From Cellulophaga sp. RHA19 (lineage in GTDB: Bacteria > Bacteroidota > Bacteroidia > Flavobacteriales > Flavobacteriaceae): DNA of 64,000 bases. Both the position numbers and the translations under genes were made by a program. Of the stretch, positions 25,510-34,823 are shown one piece after another. Every line of letters begins with the position of its first letter. Position 1 is the stretch's first letter. The notes beneath the pieces are model-generated. The model saw only the letters and a program-made list of their open reading frames with translations, made no database searches and had not been told where the DNA came from. The stretch lies in the NCBI RefSeq assembly GCF_002813425.1, contig NZ_PHUL01000001.1, positions 496,001 through 560,000 of the forward strand, given 5' to 3'.

Positions 25510-26484
25510 TTACACTTTTCTAGTCATTAACCACAATCCAAATTGTTTTAACGCTTCTTTTTTATCTAAAGAAACGTCTAACTTTTCTAGAACAGAAAAT
25601 GCTTTATTAGTGTACTCTTCTATAGCTTGCTTAGTAGCAACATCTGCCTTAGATTCCACAAAAATAGCTTTAACAGTTGCTACTTTATCATTGTTATTTG
25701 TTGGTTGTATAGAGAAAAGCTGATCTAATGAGTTCTGCTCTGCTTTAGAAGACAGTTCTAATGCTTTAAGGTATAAGTATGTTTTTTTGTTTTCAATTAT
25801 ATCACCACCCACTTGTTTACCAAATGTCTTTGGGTCGCCAAAAGCATCTAAATAATCGTCTTGCAACTGAAAAGCAATACCTAGGTTTTTACCAAAATCG
25901 TAAATTAAATCTTCATTCTGCACAGTAGTTTTAGCTATAACAGCTCCCATTTTCATAGCTGCAGCAACCAAAACAGCAGTTTTATACTCAATCATTTTTA
26001 AGTATTCTGGTATAGTAACATCATCTCTAGTTTCAAAATCAACATCATATTGTTGACCTTCGCAAACTTGCAAAGCTGTTATACTAAAAAGAGAATTTAG
26101 CTTTTTATATTGGTCACCTTCATATGTTTCTAAAAACCTATATGCTTCAATTAGCATTGCATCACCAGATAATATACCAGTATTTATATCCCATTTTTCA
26201 TGAACCGTTTCTTTACCTCTACGCAAAGGAGCATCATCCATAATATCATCATGAACTAAAGAAAAATTATGAAAAACCTCAACAGCCATAGCAGCAGAAA
26301 TAGCCTCTTTATAATCTGCTCCAAAAATATCTGCAGACATTAGGGCTAATATTGGACGCAACCGTTTACCTCCTAAATTTAAAATATATGTTATTGGTTG
26401 GTATAAATTTTTAGGCTCTTTATCTATTGCTATTTTACTTAATTCTTTTAAAAAAGAGTCTCTATACTGGTCAATGGAATGCAT
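25510..26484 (-). CDS. Polyprenyl synthetase family protein (farnesyl/geranylgeranyl diphosphate synthase)
   Basis: The 324-aa trans-isoprenyl diphosphate synthase carries the first Asp-rich motif DDIMD (79-83) and the second DDYLD (near 208-212). GGKRLRP lies at 38-44. The residue five before the first motif is Phe74, which usually limits product length to C15-C20. It makes the allylic diphosphate for quinone, carotenoid or undecaprenyl synthesis. Chain length cannot be fixed from sequence. It has its own promoter and runs opposite to the efflux operon. Confidence 0.93.
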   Translation of the reverse strand: MHSIDQYRDSFLKELSKIAIDKEPKNLYQPITYILNLGGKRLRPILALMSADIFGADYKEAISAAMAVEVFHNFSLVHDDIMDDAPLRRGKETVHEKWDINTGILSGDAMLIEAYRFLETYEGDQYKKLNSLFSITALQVCEGQQYDVDFETRDDVTIPEYLKMIEYKTAVLVAAAMKMGAVIAKTTVQNEDLIYDFGKNLGIAFQLQDDYLDAFGDPKTFGKQVGGDIIENKKTYLYLKALELSSKAEQNSLDQLFSIQPTNNNDKVATVKAIFVESKADVATKQAIEEYTNKAFSVLEKLDVSLDKKEALKQFGLWLMTRKV

Positions 26485-26498
26485 CTATAATTTTTTTT

Positions 26499-26527
26499 CA
26501 AAAATACATGAAATACTTTTTAAGCAA
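26499..26527 (-). promoter_or_regulatory. Promoter of the polyprenyl synthetase gene
   Basis: On the minus strand, TTG (26527-26525) and TATTTTTG (26506-26499) are 18 nt apart, an exact consensus. The start codon is 14 nt further on. Confidence 0.75.
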
Positions 26528-26589
26528 TTATAAATGTAACATTCATTTTAAACTTAAGTTAAGTAATCTTAAAACTATGGAAACTTTTT

Positions 26590-26619
26590 TTGTTTTCTAA
26601 GTTTCCTAACTTATCTTTG
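26590..26619 (+). promoter_or_regulatory. Promoter of the TetR-led efflux operon
   Basis: TTG at 26590-26592 and TATCTTTG at 26612-26619 are 19 nt apart. The ATG at 26629 follows 9 nt later, so the transcript is nearly leaderless. A 10-bp palindrome (AACTTAAGTT, 26551-26560) upstream is a possible operator. Confidence 0.7.
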
Positions 26620-26628
26620 CGGCTTATT

Positions 26629-27234
26629 ATGAAAGAAAAAATTTTAGAAAAAGCTACAGATTTATTCTTAAACCTAGGTTTTAAGAGTGTTACTATGGAT
26701 GACCTTGCTAATGAATTAGGAATGTCTAAAAAAACCATATACTCACATTTTGACAATAAAACCAAGTTAATAGAAGAAAGTACTCTCCAATTATTTAATT
26801 CTATATCTACAGGAATAAACAAAATATGTTCTTTAGATATAAATCCAATTGAAGAATTATATGAGATAAGAAAGTTTGTAGTATCAAACTTAAAAGATGA
26901 AAAATCTTCTCCCATTTATCAATTACAAAAATACTATCCAAAAATACATAAATCATTAAAACAAAGACAGTTTGCTGCTATGCACGACTGTGTGATTGTA
27001 AATATTGAAAAAGGAATTGAGCAAGGACTTTATAGAAAAAATTTGGACATAGAATTTATTTCAAGAATATATTTTTCTGGAATGACAGCTATTAAGGACG
27101 ATGACTTTTTTCCGCCAGAGCAATTTTCTAAAATAAAATTAATGGACAATTATTTAGAGTATCATATAAGAGGAATAGTTACAACAAAAGGAAAAAAAGT
27201 ATTAACAGATATTATCAAATCAAATCAATCATAA
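26629..27234 (+). CDS. TetR/AcrR-family regulator of the efflux operon
   Basis: The protein is 201 aa. The N-terminal helix-turn-helix (about 6-50; TMDDLANELGMSKKTIYSHF) is a classic TetR domain. The rest is an all-helical ligand-binding domain. The ATG at 26629 is used because the open frame upstream starts at the TTG of the -33 element. It is the first gene of the operon and its stop is directly followed by the tolC-like ATG. It probably represses the pump and is released by a pump substrate; substrate unknown. Confidence 0.9.
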   Translation: MKEKILEKATDLFLNLGFKSVTMDDLANELGMSKKTIYSHFDNKTKLIEESTLQLFNSISTGINKICSLDINPIEELYEIRKFVVSNLKDEKSSPIYQLQKYYPKIHKSLKQRQFAAMHDCVIVNIEKGIEQGLYRKNLDIEFISRIYFSGMTAIKDDDFFPPEQFSKIKLMDNYLEYHIRGIVTTKGKKVLTDIIKSNQS

Positions 27235-28569
27235 ATGAAAAGGAGTTTAACATTATTACTTTTGCTTTTAGGCATACAAATGAGTTTTTCGCAAGACAAG
27301 CCCACGAGTTTTACGCTACAAGAAGCAATTAATTACGCATTGCAGCACAACTACAGTGCAATTAATGCAGAGAGGGATATAGAAGATGCACAAAAGCAAA
27401 AGTGGGAAACTATTGCTAGCGGTTTACCACAAATAAATGGTGCTATTAGCTATCAAAATCAATTAAAACAACCAGTATCATTAATTCCTGGAGAATTGGC
27501 TGGTGGAGCGCCAGGAACTTTTATTCCTGTTGTTTTTGGTCAAAAGCAATCTACTAGTGCAACAGCAACTTTAAGTCAGCAAATTTTTGATGGTTCATAC
27601 ATTGTTGGCGTACAAGCAACTAAAACATTTATAGACTACAGTGCAAACAGCAAAGAAAAAACAGCCTTAGAGGTTCGTAAATCTGTTGTGGAAGCTTACG
27701 GAAATGTTCTTTTAGCAGAAGAAAGCACATCTATATTAGAAAAAAATAAAGCTGCTTTAGAAAAAAACCTTAATGAAACACAAAAGATTTTTGAAAATGG
27801 CTTAACAGAAGAAGAAAATGTTGAGCAATTACAAATTACTTTATCATCTGTTACCAACCAGCTAAAAAATGCTATTAGGTTAAAAAAAATAACAGTACAA
27901 ATGCTAAACTTAGTTATGGGCTTAGAGCTAGACAACCCTACTAAATTAGCTGAAGACTTAGACATTTTAACAGAAAAACAAATAGATTTTAATTTACTAG
28001 AAAGCGACTTAGTTTTAGAAAACAATGTAGATTACAAAATGGCTCTTAACTTAAACGAGCAACGTACTTTAGAGCTTAAGTTAGAAAAAAGTAAAGCACT
28101 ACCTAAATTAAATGCTTTTATAAACTTTGGATACACAGCATATAGTGAAGACTTTGATTTTTTAAAGAAAGAAACGGATTGGTTTAACTCTTCTATTTTA
28201 GGGTTTGATTTAAACATCCCTATTTTTAGTTCTTTACGTAGAAGTGCATCTACACAACGTGCAAAAATTGCATTAGAAAAAGCTAAAACACAAAAAACTG
28301 AAGCAGAAGAATCTCTACGCCTTAGTTGGGAAAACGCTAAAAGCGAATACATTTTAGCTATAGAGCAATACCAAACAAATAAAGAAAATTTAGGTTTAGC
28401 AGAACGCATAGAACAAAAAAATCAAGTTAAGTATTTTGAAGGTTTAGCAACAAGTTTTGAGCTAAGACAAGCACAAACACAATTGTATGCTGTACAGCAA
28501 GAGTATTTGCAATCTATGATAGACGTAATTAATAAAAAAACAGCTTTAGAATTAATTCTAAACAACTAA
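27235..28569 (+). CDS. TolC-family outer-membrane efflux protein
   Basis: A 444-aa protein with a signal peptide (1-20, ending SFSQ). Two internally similar halves rich in long amphipathic helices (ERDIEDAQKQKWE near 43 and a matching region near 325) are typical of the outer-membrane efflux family. It would form the trimeric exit duct for the RND pump encoded downstream. It starts directly at the end of the regulator gene. Confidence 0.92.
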   Translation: MKRSLTLLLLLLGIQMSFSQDKPTSFTLQEAINYALQHNYSAINAERDIEDAQKQKWETIASGLPQINGAISYQNQLKQPVSLIPGELAGGAPGTFIPVVFGQKQSTSATATLSQQIFDGSYIVGVQATKTFIDYSANSKEKTALEVRKSVVEAYGNVLLAEESTSILEKNKAALEKNLNETQKIFENGLTEEENVEQLQITLSSVTNQLKNAIRLKKITVQMLNLVMGLELDNPTKLAEDLDILTEKQIDFNLLESDLVLENNVDYKMALNLNEQRTLELKLEKSKALPKLNAFINFGYTAYSEDFDFLKKETDWFNSSILGFDLNIPIFSSLRRSASTQRAKIALEKAKTQKTEAEESLRLSWENAKSEYILAIEQYQTNKENLGLAERIEQKNQVKYFEGLATSFELRQAQTQLYAVQQEYLQSMIDVINKKTALELILNN

Positions 28570-28600
28570 CCCCAACACAACAATTTGTAATACAAACAAT

Positions 28601-29767
28601 ATGAAAAAAATATTCTACATACTAACACTTACAGCACTTGTAACTGCTTGCGGAGACAAAAACACATCTGTAGAGAGTATTATTGCTACAAAAGATATAG
28701 AAAAAATAAGAGAGAAAAAGGCAACCGTTTCAGAAGAGCATAAAGCTTTAGAAAAGCAAATGGTTATGTTAGATTCTGCTATTGCTGTTATACAAGGAAA
28801 CAAAAACTTACCTTTAATAAGCACACTAACTACAAAGACAAAAGTTTTTAATCATTTTTTAGAATTACAAGGTAATGTACAAACAAAGCAAAACGTTTTA
28901 ATTTACCCAGAAATGGCAGGTACCCTACAAAGAGTATATGTTAAAGAAGGACAAAAAGTAAGCAAAGGACAAATACTAGCTACTATAGATGATGGTGGTA
29001 TGAGCAGCCAGCTTGCACAACTTAAAACTCAGGCAGAATTAGCTAAAACTACGTTTGAAAGGCAACAAAGACTTTGGGAACAAAAAATAGGTTCTGAAAT
29101 ACAGTATTTGCAAGCTAAAACTAGTTATGAAGCACAAGTAAACGCTATAAAACAAGCAGAAAGTCAGCTAGGAAAATCTAGCATAAGAGCTCCTTTTTCT
29201 GGTATTATAGACGATGTTATTAAAGAACAAGGTACCGTTGTTGCTCCTGGTATGGGTGCAGAAGTTTTTAGAATTGTAAACCTATCTAATATGTATATTG
29301 ATGTAGAGGTTCCTGAAACATACATTAAAAGCATACAAAATGGTAAAGAAGCTGTTGTATATTTTCCAATCTTAAATGATAGCATTACAACCAAAGTACG
29401 CCAAACAGGCAACTTTATTAATCCAAGTAACCGTTCTTTTTCTGTAGAAATTCCTGTTCCTAACAAAAACGGAAACGTGAAACCAAACTTAACTGCTAAA
29501 GTTAGACTTAATGACTACACCAACAATGAGGCTATTTTAATACCGCAAAGTGTAATCTCAGAAAATGCTAACGGAGAGCAATATGTTTATGTAGCAGAAA
29601 AAACTGAAGAAAATTACGCAACTGCAAAAAAGAAAATAATTACAACTGGTAAAAGCCAAGGTCCGTTAATAGAAGTTATTTCTGGATTAGCAGCTAATGA
29701 GCACGTAATTAAAGAAGGTGCAAGAACGGTTAAAGACGGACAAAAAGTTGAAATTTTAAATCAATAA
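28601..29767 (+). CDS. RND efflux periplasmic adaptor (membrane fusion) lipoprotein
   Basis: The 388-aa adaptor has a lipobox (LVTAC, Cys17). A short coiled coil (about 30-65) is followed by a biotinyl-lipoyl-like half (GTLQRVYVKEGQKVSKGQ, near 105-122) and its partner half (RAPFSGIIDDVIKEQG). C-terminal beta-barrel and membrane-proximal domains follow. It links the RND permease to the outer-membrane duct. It lies 31 nt after the duct gene and 4 nt before the permease gene. Confidence 0.93.
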   Translation: MKKIFYILTLTALVTACGDKNTSVESIIATKDIEKIREKKATVSEEHKALEKQMVMLDSAIAVIQGNKNLPLISTLTTKTKVFNHFLELQGNVQTKQNVLIYPEMAGTLQRVYVKEGQKVSKGQILATIDDGGMSSQLAQLKTQAELAKTTFERQQRLWEQKIGSEIQYLQAKTSYEAQVNAIKQAESQLGKSSIRAPFSGIIDDVIKEQGTVVAPGMGAEVFRIVNLSNMYIDVEVPETYIKSIQNGKEAVVYFPILNDSITTKVRQTGNFINPSNRSFSVEIPVPNKNGNVKPNLTAKVRLNDYTNNEAILIPQSVISENANGEQYVYVAEKTEENYATAKKKIITTGKSQGPLIEVISGLAANEHVIKEGARTVKDGQKVEILNQ

Positions 29768-29771
29768 TTCC

Positions 29772-32700
29772 ATGAGCAAAATACAAAAAAACGCCGACAA
29801 GGAATTTAAAATATCCTCATGGGCAATAGATAACCCTTCGGTTATTTATGTACTTATTGGACTATTTTTATGGATAGGACTCTCTGCATACTTAGCTATG
29901 CCAAGAGAAGATTTTCCGGAGGTAATAGAAACTAAAATATACATTAGCACACCATATCCTGGTAACACTGCTGAAGATATAGAACGTTTAATTACAGATC
30001 CTTTAGAAGATAAAATAAAGAACGTAAGTAACGTTGTAGAATTTACATCTACCTCTCAAGAAGATTATGCTATGATTGTAGTAGAGTTTGATGAAGGTAT
30101 AAATGTACAAGAAGCTAAACAAAAAATTAAGGACGAGGTAGATGCCGAGAAAGCTAGTGAAGACTGGCCTACATTTAATGGCGCTAAAGTAGAGCCTAAT
30201 GTTTTTGACCTTAACTTATCTGAAGAAATGCCAATCATGAATATTAACTTTACAGGAGATTATCCTGTAGAAAAGTTAAAAGATTTTGCAGAGTATTTAC
30301 AAGATGAAGTAGAAGATTTATCTGAAATTAAAAAGGCAGACATACGTGGTGCCCAAGAAAAAGAGGTAGAAATTGCAGTAGACATTTATAAAATGATGGC
30401 TGCTAAAATTAGTTTTGATGATGTTTTAAATACCATTAGAGGTGGCAATGTTACAATGTCTGCTGGTAATTTAAAAACAGAAGAACAAAGAAGAACTATA
30501 CGTATTTTAGGAGAAGTAAAAGACCCGCAATTACTAAACAACTTTGTTGTTAAGTCTGAAAATGGTGCTACGTACCTTAGAGACATTGCAGAAATTACTT
30601 TTTCTGAAGAAGATAAAACTACCTATGCCAGAGAGTTTGGAGAAAGCGTAGTAATGTTAGATGTTAAAAAAAGAGCCGGACAAAACTCAATTTCTGCATC
30701 AGACCAAATTAAAGAGATTGTTAAAAAGGCAAAAAAGGAGTATTATCCGCCAGATTTAAAAATTTCTATTGCTAATGATTCTTCTACTAAAACCTTAAAC
30801 CAAGTAGACGACCTTGTAAACAACATCATATTTGGTATTATACTAGTTGTAACAGTTTTAATGTTCTTTTTAGGATTTAGAAACGCACTATTTGTTGGTT
30901 TTGCAATTCCTATGTCTATGTTTATGTCTTTTATGATATTATCTTGGCTAGGCTATACCCTTAACACAATGATTCTTTTTGGAATGATTATGGGACTTGG
31001 TATGCTTGTAGATAATGGTATTGTGGTTGTAGAAAACGTGTACCGTTTAATGGATGAAGGCTTATCTAAAGTTGAAGCTGCCAAAAAAGGTGTTGGTGAA
31101 ATTGCATTCCCAATTATAGTATCTACACTTACTACAGTAGCAGCATTTGTCCCTTTAGGTTTATGGCCGGGTGTAATGGGGCAGTTTATGAAGTTTTTCC
31201 CTATCACATTATCAGTTGTATTAGGATCTTCATTACTGGTAGCTATATTAATGAACTCTATGCTAGTTTCTAAATTTATGGAGCTAGGCGAAAAAGAACT
31301 TACCGTTAAACAACTAATACGTTTAAGTATTATTCTTGGTGGTTTTGGTATATTGATATTAGTTTTTGGTGGCGTAATGAGAGGTTTAGGCTCTGTTATG
31401 CTTATTACTGCTGTAATGTTCTGGGCGTACAAATATTTCATTAAAAAATGGGCAATTCGTTTTCAAAAAAACACAATGGTTAAGTTTGAAAACTGGTACG
31501 AGCGCAGATTAAAACACGCCTTAAGAGGTGGTAACGTATACTGGTATGTATCTATAACCTTTGTTCTTTTAATTGTTGTATTTATGCTTTTTGGTATGTC
31601 TGTTGGCAGTAAAAGAACCAAAATAGAGTTTTTCCCAGACAATATACCAAATGAAATATCTGTGTATGTAGAATACCCAGAAGGTACATCTATTGAGAAA
31701 ACAAATGCTATAACTAAGGTTATAGAAAAAAGAGTTTATGAAATTTTAGATGATGACATATACAAACACGATGGAGAAAACTTTATTGTAGATTCTGCCG
31801 TATCACAAGTAGGTGAAGGTGCTGGTAACCCACAAACCGATGGTGGTTCTGCTGCAGAAATGCCGCATAAAGGTAAAATAACAGTAAACTTTAGCGAGTT
31901 TAAATTTAGGAGAGGAATTAACACAGAAGAAATACGTGCAAAAGTGCAAAAAGCATTAAGCGGTATTTATCCAGGCGTAAACATATCTGTAGAAAAAGAC
32001 TCAAATGGCCCACCTGCTGGTTACCCTATTAACATTGAGTTAGAGGGTAAAGATTACAATGAACTTATTGCTACTGCAGAAAGCGTTAAAAACTTTATTA
32101 ATACCAAAAACATAGCTGGTATAGAAGAAATAAAGATTGATGTTAATAAGAGTAAACCATCTATGGAGGTAGTTGTAGACCGCGAAAAAGCTGGTGAATT
32201 AGGAGTCTCTGTTGGTCAAGTTGGTAACCAATTGCGTAGAGCCTTATTTGGCGAAAAAGCAGGAGTTTACAAAGAAGATGGTGATGATTATGACATTAAC
32301 GTTCGTTTTAATGAAGATTTACGTTACAATACAAATGCATTATTTAATCAGAATATAATTTTTAGAGATCCATCAAACGGACAAATAAAAGAAATTCCGG
32401 TTTCTGCTGTTGCCTCTATGCAAAACACCTCTGGCTTTAGCGCCATTAAACATAGAGATAATGAGCGTGTAGTAACTATTTACTCTGGTTTAGAACCTGG
32501 TTTTACAGATGCTGCTGCAATTGTAGATGAAATACAAAAAGAAATGGAGGATTACAAAGGCAAACCTTCTACCGTAAAAATAGATTATACCGGTCAAATT
32601 GAAGAGCAAAACAAACAAATGAAGTTTCTTGTTAGTGCGTTCTTTTCTGGTTTAGGTTTAATTATGCTAATCTTAATATTTCAGTTTGGCGGTATTTCTA

Positions 32701-33230
32701 AACCAATAATTATAATGATAGCTATTTTCTTAAGCTTTATTGGAGTATTTGGTGGACTAATGATTACTGGCTGGTCTTTTGTTATTATGATGACAATGAT
32801 GGGAATTATATCCTTAGCAGGTATTGTGGTAAACAACGGTGTAGTACTGTTAGATTATACACAAATACTTATAGATCGTAAAAAAGTAAAGCTTGGCTTA
32901 GATGAAAAAGAAGTATTATCTAGAGAAGAAGCTACAGAAGCAATTGTAACTGGCGGTAAAGCAAGGTTAAGACCCGTAATTTTAACAGCTGTTACTACTG
33001 TACTTGGTTTAATACCACTAGCTATTGGTTTAAATATAGATTTCTTTGCTTTATTCTCAGAGTTTAACCCACACATATACATAGGTGGTGATAATGTAAT
33101 TTTCTGGGGACCGCTAGCTTGGACCGTTATATTTGGACTAATGGTAGCTACATTTTTAACCCTTATAATTGTACCTGCATTATTTGATATTACATACAGG
33201 TTAAAAATAAGATTCTACAAAAAACCATAA
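29772..33230 (+). CDS. RND-family efflux permease (HAE type)
   Basis: Inner-membrane transporter of 1152 aa, longer than AcrB (about 1050). Twelve membrane helices are expected: one near residues 23-43, then two blocks (about 345-560 and 950-1140), with two large periplasmic porter regions between. The proton-relay segment reads GMLVDNGIVVVENV near residue 413, so the usual Asp-Asp pair is Asp-Asn. This variant is seen in other Bacteroidota pumps. About 100 residues between the two helical blocks (about 510-600) include an added helical stretch. The pump probably exports hydrophobic compounds. A clear terminator follows. Confidence 0.94.
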   Translation: MSKIQKNADKEFKISSWAIDNPSVIYVLIGLFLWIGLSAYLAMPREDFPEVIETKIYISTPYPGNTAEDIERLITDPLEDKIKNVSNVVEFTSTSQEDYAMIVVEFDEGINVQEAKQKIKDEVDAEKASEDWPTFNGAKVEPNVFDLNLSEEMPIMNINFTGDYPVEKLKDFAEYLQDEVEDLSEIKKADIRGAQEKEVEIAVDIYKMMAAKISFDDVLNTIRGGNVTMSAGNLKTEEQRRTIRILGEVKDPQLLNNFVVKSENGATYLRDIAEITFSEEDKTTYAREFGESVVMLDVKKRAGQNSISASDQIKEIVKKAKKEYYPPDLKISIANDSSTKTLNQVDDLVNNIIFGIILVVTVLMFFLGFRNALFVGFAIPMSMFMSFMILSWLGYTLNTMILFGMIMGLGMLVDNGIVVVENVYRLMDEGLSKVEAAKKGVGEIAFPIIVSTLTTVAAFVPLGLWPGVMGQFMKFFPITLSVVLGSSLLVAILMNSMLVSKFMELGEKELTVKQLIRLSIILGGFGILILVFGGVMRGLGSVMLITAVMFWAYKYFIKKWAIRFQKNTMVKFENWYERRLKHALRGGNVYWYVSITFVLLIVVFMLFGMSVGSKRTKIEFFPDNIPNEISVYVEYPEGTSIEKTNAITKVIEKRVYEILDDDIYKHDGENFIVDSAVSQVGEGAGNPQTDGGSAAEMPHKGKITVNFSEFKFRRGINTEEIRAKVQKALSGIYPGVNISVEKDSNGPPAGYPINIELEGKDYNELIATAESVKNFINTKNIAGIEEIKIDVNKSKPSMEVVVDREKAGELGVSVGQVGNQLRRALFGEKAGVYKEDGDDYDINVRFNEDLRYNTNALFNQNIIFRDPSNGQIKEIPVSAVASMQNTSGFSAIKHRDNERVVTIYSGLEPGFTDAAAIVDEIQKEMEDYKGKPSTVKIDYTGQIEEQNKQMKFLVSAFFSGLGLIMLILIFQFGGISKPIIIMIAIFLSFIGVFGGLMITGWSFVIMMTMMGIISLAGIVVNNGVVLLDYTQILIDRKKVKLGLDEKEVLSREEATEAIVTGGKARLRPVILTAVTTVLGLIPLAIGLNIDFFALFSEFNPHIYIGGDNVIFWGPLAWTVIFGLMVATFLTLIIVPALFDITYRLKIRFYKKP

Positions 33231-33266
33231 ACACATAAAAAGTAGAATAACATATAGTAATAAAAA

Positions 33267-33299
33267 AAAGGCGCTAATTAAATAGCGCCTTTCTTTTTT
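33267..33299. terminator. Bidirectional terminator after the RND operon
   Basis: A 10-bp stem (AAAGGCGCTA and complement) with a 6-nt loop has a T-run on the plus side (TTTCTTTTTTT) and an A-run that becomes T on the minus side. It separates the pump operon from the minus-strand gene at 33318-33518. Confidence 0.85.
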
Positions 33300-33317
33300 T
33301 AAAACTTTACACAAAAG

Positions 33318-33518
33318 TTATTCTTTTATTTTTTCTTGTATCTTTTTAGAGATCATAAAAATCACCAACAAAACAATAGCACATAAAGCTGCAACAATAC
33401 AGATAAGTGCAATAGTACTTGGGCCATTAAGAGGATCATCAAAATCTATCTGAGTTACATTATACCCAATTAGCAATCCTGCTATTAAAAACAAGATTAT
33501 AAATATTACTTTATTCAT
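33318..33518 (-). CDS. Small membrane protein, 66 aa
   Basis: Two membrane helices (about residues 4-20 and 38-57) are separated by a short acidic loop (QIDFDDPLNGPS), with a basic C-terminus (SKKIQEKIKE). No family is recognised. It lies 12 nt after the MarC-family gene and before a shared terminator, so it is probably cotranscribed with it. Function unknown. Confidence 0.6.
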   Translation of the reverse strand: MNKVIFIILFLIAGLLIGYNVTQIDFDDPLNGPSTIALICIVAALCAIVLLVIFMISKKIQEKIKE

Positions 33519-33530
33519 TTTAACTTCTAT

Positions 33531-34112
33531 TTAAAAGAGTTCATTAATATTTGCTGCAAATAGTTTTACCGCTATTGCCAGCAAAATTACACCAAAAACT
33601 TTTCTAATAACACTTAATCCGCTTTTTCCTAGTACTCTTTCTATTTTTTTAGAAGACTTTAACACTATATAAACAAATAAGATATTTATTAAGATAGCTA
33701 CAATTATATTTTGAACGTGATACTCTGCACGTAAAGACAATAAAGACGTCATTGTACCCGCTCCTGCAATTAAAGGAAATGCTATTGGCACAATAGAAGC
33801 TGTTTCTGGCTCATCATCCTTATAAAGCGTTATACCCAATATCATTTCTATGGCCATAAAAAAGATAATAAAAGAGCCCGCCACAGCAAAAGAGTTTACA
33901 TCTATACCAATAAGGTTTAAAATTTCTTCTCCTACAAACAAAAATGCAACCATAATTAAAGTTGCTACTAAAGATGCTTTTTCAGACTGTATATGACCTA
34001 CTTTTGCCCTTAAAGTAATAATTATTGGTATGCTACCAATAATATCTATTACCGCAAAAAGAATCATACTTGCTGTTACTATCTCTTTAAAATCAAAAAA
34101 ACTAGAAGACAT
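33531..34112 (-). CDS. MarC family (UPF0056) integral membrane protein
   Basis: The 193-aa protein has six membrane helices. MarC-type motifs are IDIIGSIPI near 22-30 and PLIAGAGTMTSLL near 113-125. The family's transport role is not known; the original antibiotic-resistance link was not confirmed. A -7 box (TAAGTTTG, read on the minus strand at 34146-34139) lies 26 nt before the start. Confidence 0.9.
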   Translation of the reverse strand: MSSSFFDFKEIVTASMILFAVIDIIGSIPIIITLRAKVGHIQSEKASLVATLIMVAFLFVGEEILNLIGIDVNSFAVAGSFIIFFMAIEMILGITLYKDDEPETASIVPIAFPLIAGAGTMTSLLSLRAEYHVQNIIVAILINILFVYIVLKSSKKIERVLGKSGLSVIRKVFGVILLAIAVKLFAANINELF

Positions 34113-34209
34113 AATTTTACTTTTTTTAAAAATCGGTGCAAACTTACACTTTATAAAACGGTTTTAAATTACTAAAATTAAAAATAACAGCTTATTAACG
34201 TTAAAAAAG

Positions 34210-34217
34210 TATCTTTG
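34210..34217 (+). promoter_or_regulatory. -7 element of the DUF3109 gene
   Basis: TATCTTTG matches TAnnTTTG and lies 18 nt before the ATG at 34236. The TTAACGTTAA palindrome at 34195-34204 lies just upstream and may be an operator or a chance feature. No clear TTG is seen at the -33 distance. Confidence 0.5.
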
Positions 34218-34235
34218 CACTTTTATAATACGCAT

Positions 34236-34823
34236 ATGTTTCAAATAGGAAAAACCATAGTATCTGAAGAAATTATAGACAACGATTTTGTCTGTAACTT
34301 AACGGCCTGCAAAGGCGCATGTTGTATTGATGGTGATGCAGGTGCACCACTAGAAGACAAAGAGACAGAGATTTTAGTAGATATTTACCAAGATGTAAAA
34401 CCGTTTTTAAGAGCAGAAGGTATTGCCGCCATTGAGGAGCAAGGTGCTTTTGTAAAAGGTGAAGATGGCGAGTGGGAAACTCCGCTTGTAAATGGTAGCG
34501 AGTGTGCTTATGTTGTTTTTTCTGATAACGGAACTGCAAAATGTGGTTTAGAAGATGCTTACAACGAAGGCATTACCAGCTGGAAAAAACCTGTGTCTTG
34601 TCACTTATACCCAGTTAGAACAAGAGAATATACAGAGTTTACTGGCGTTAACTACCATAAGTGGGAGATTTGCGACCCAGCTTGCTCTTTAGGAGAAGAG
34701 TTAAAGGTTCCTGTTTACAAATTTGTAAAAGAAGCCCTAGTTCGTAAATTTGGAGAAGAGTGGTATAGTGAGCTAGAGTTAGTTGCCCAAGAGTATACTA
34801 AGTTAAATAATGGGAATAGTTAA
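34236..34823 (+). CDS. DUF3109 family cysteine-rich protein
   Basis: The ATG at 34236 is chosen because the open frame upstream starts inside the -7 box. The 195-aa protein has a cysteine cluster typical of DUF3109/YkgJ-like proteins: CNLTACKGACC near residues 20-30, a later single Cys (SECAYV, AKCG), SCHLYP, and CDPAC near 145-149. Such proteins are thought to bind a metal or Fe-S cluster; no reaction is known. The 3' end overlaps the converging histidine kinase gene by 21 bp. Confidence 0.88.
   Translation: MFQIGKTIVSEEIIDNDFVCNLTACKGACCIDGDAGAPLEDKETEILVDIYQDVKPFLRAEGIAAIEEQGAFVKGEDGEWETPLVNGSECAYVVFSDNGTAKCGLEDAYNEGITSWKKPVSCHLYPVRTREYTEFTGVNYHKWEICDPACSLGEELKVPVYKFVKEALVRKFGEEWYSELELVAQEYTKLNNGNS

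Noticed and set aside
30953..31441. 162-codon frame antisense to the RND permease
   Set aside because: It is a shadow of conserved membrane helices; the sense protein is certain.
34195..34204. TTAACGTTAA palindrome before the DUF3109 gene as a member of the sugar-locus motif
   Set aside because: Only the AACGTT core is shared, and that core is expected many times in the window; flanks differ.
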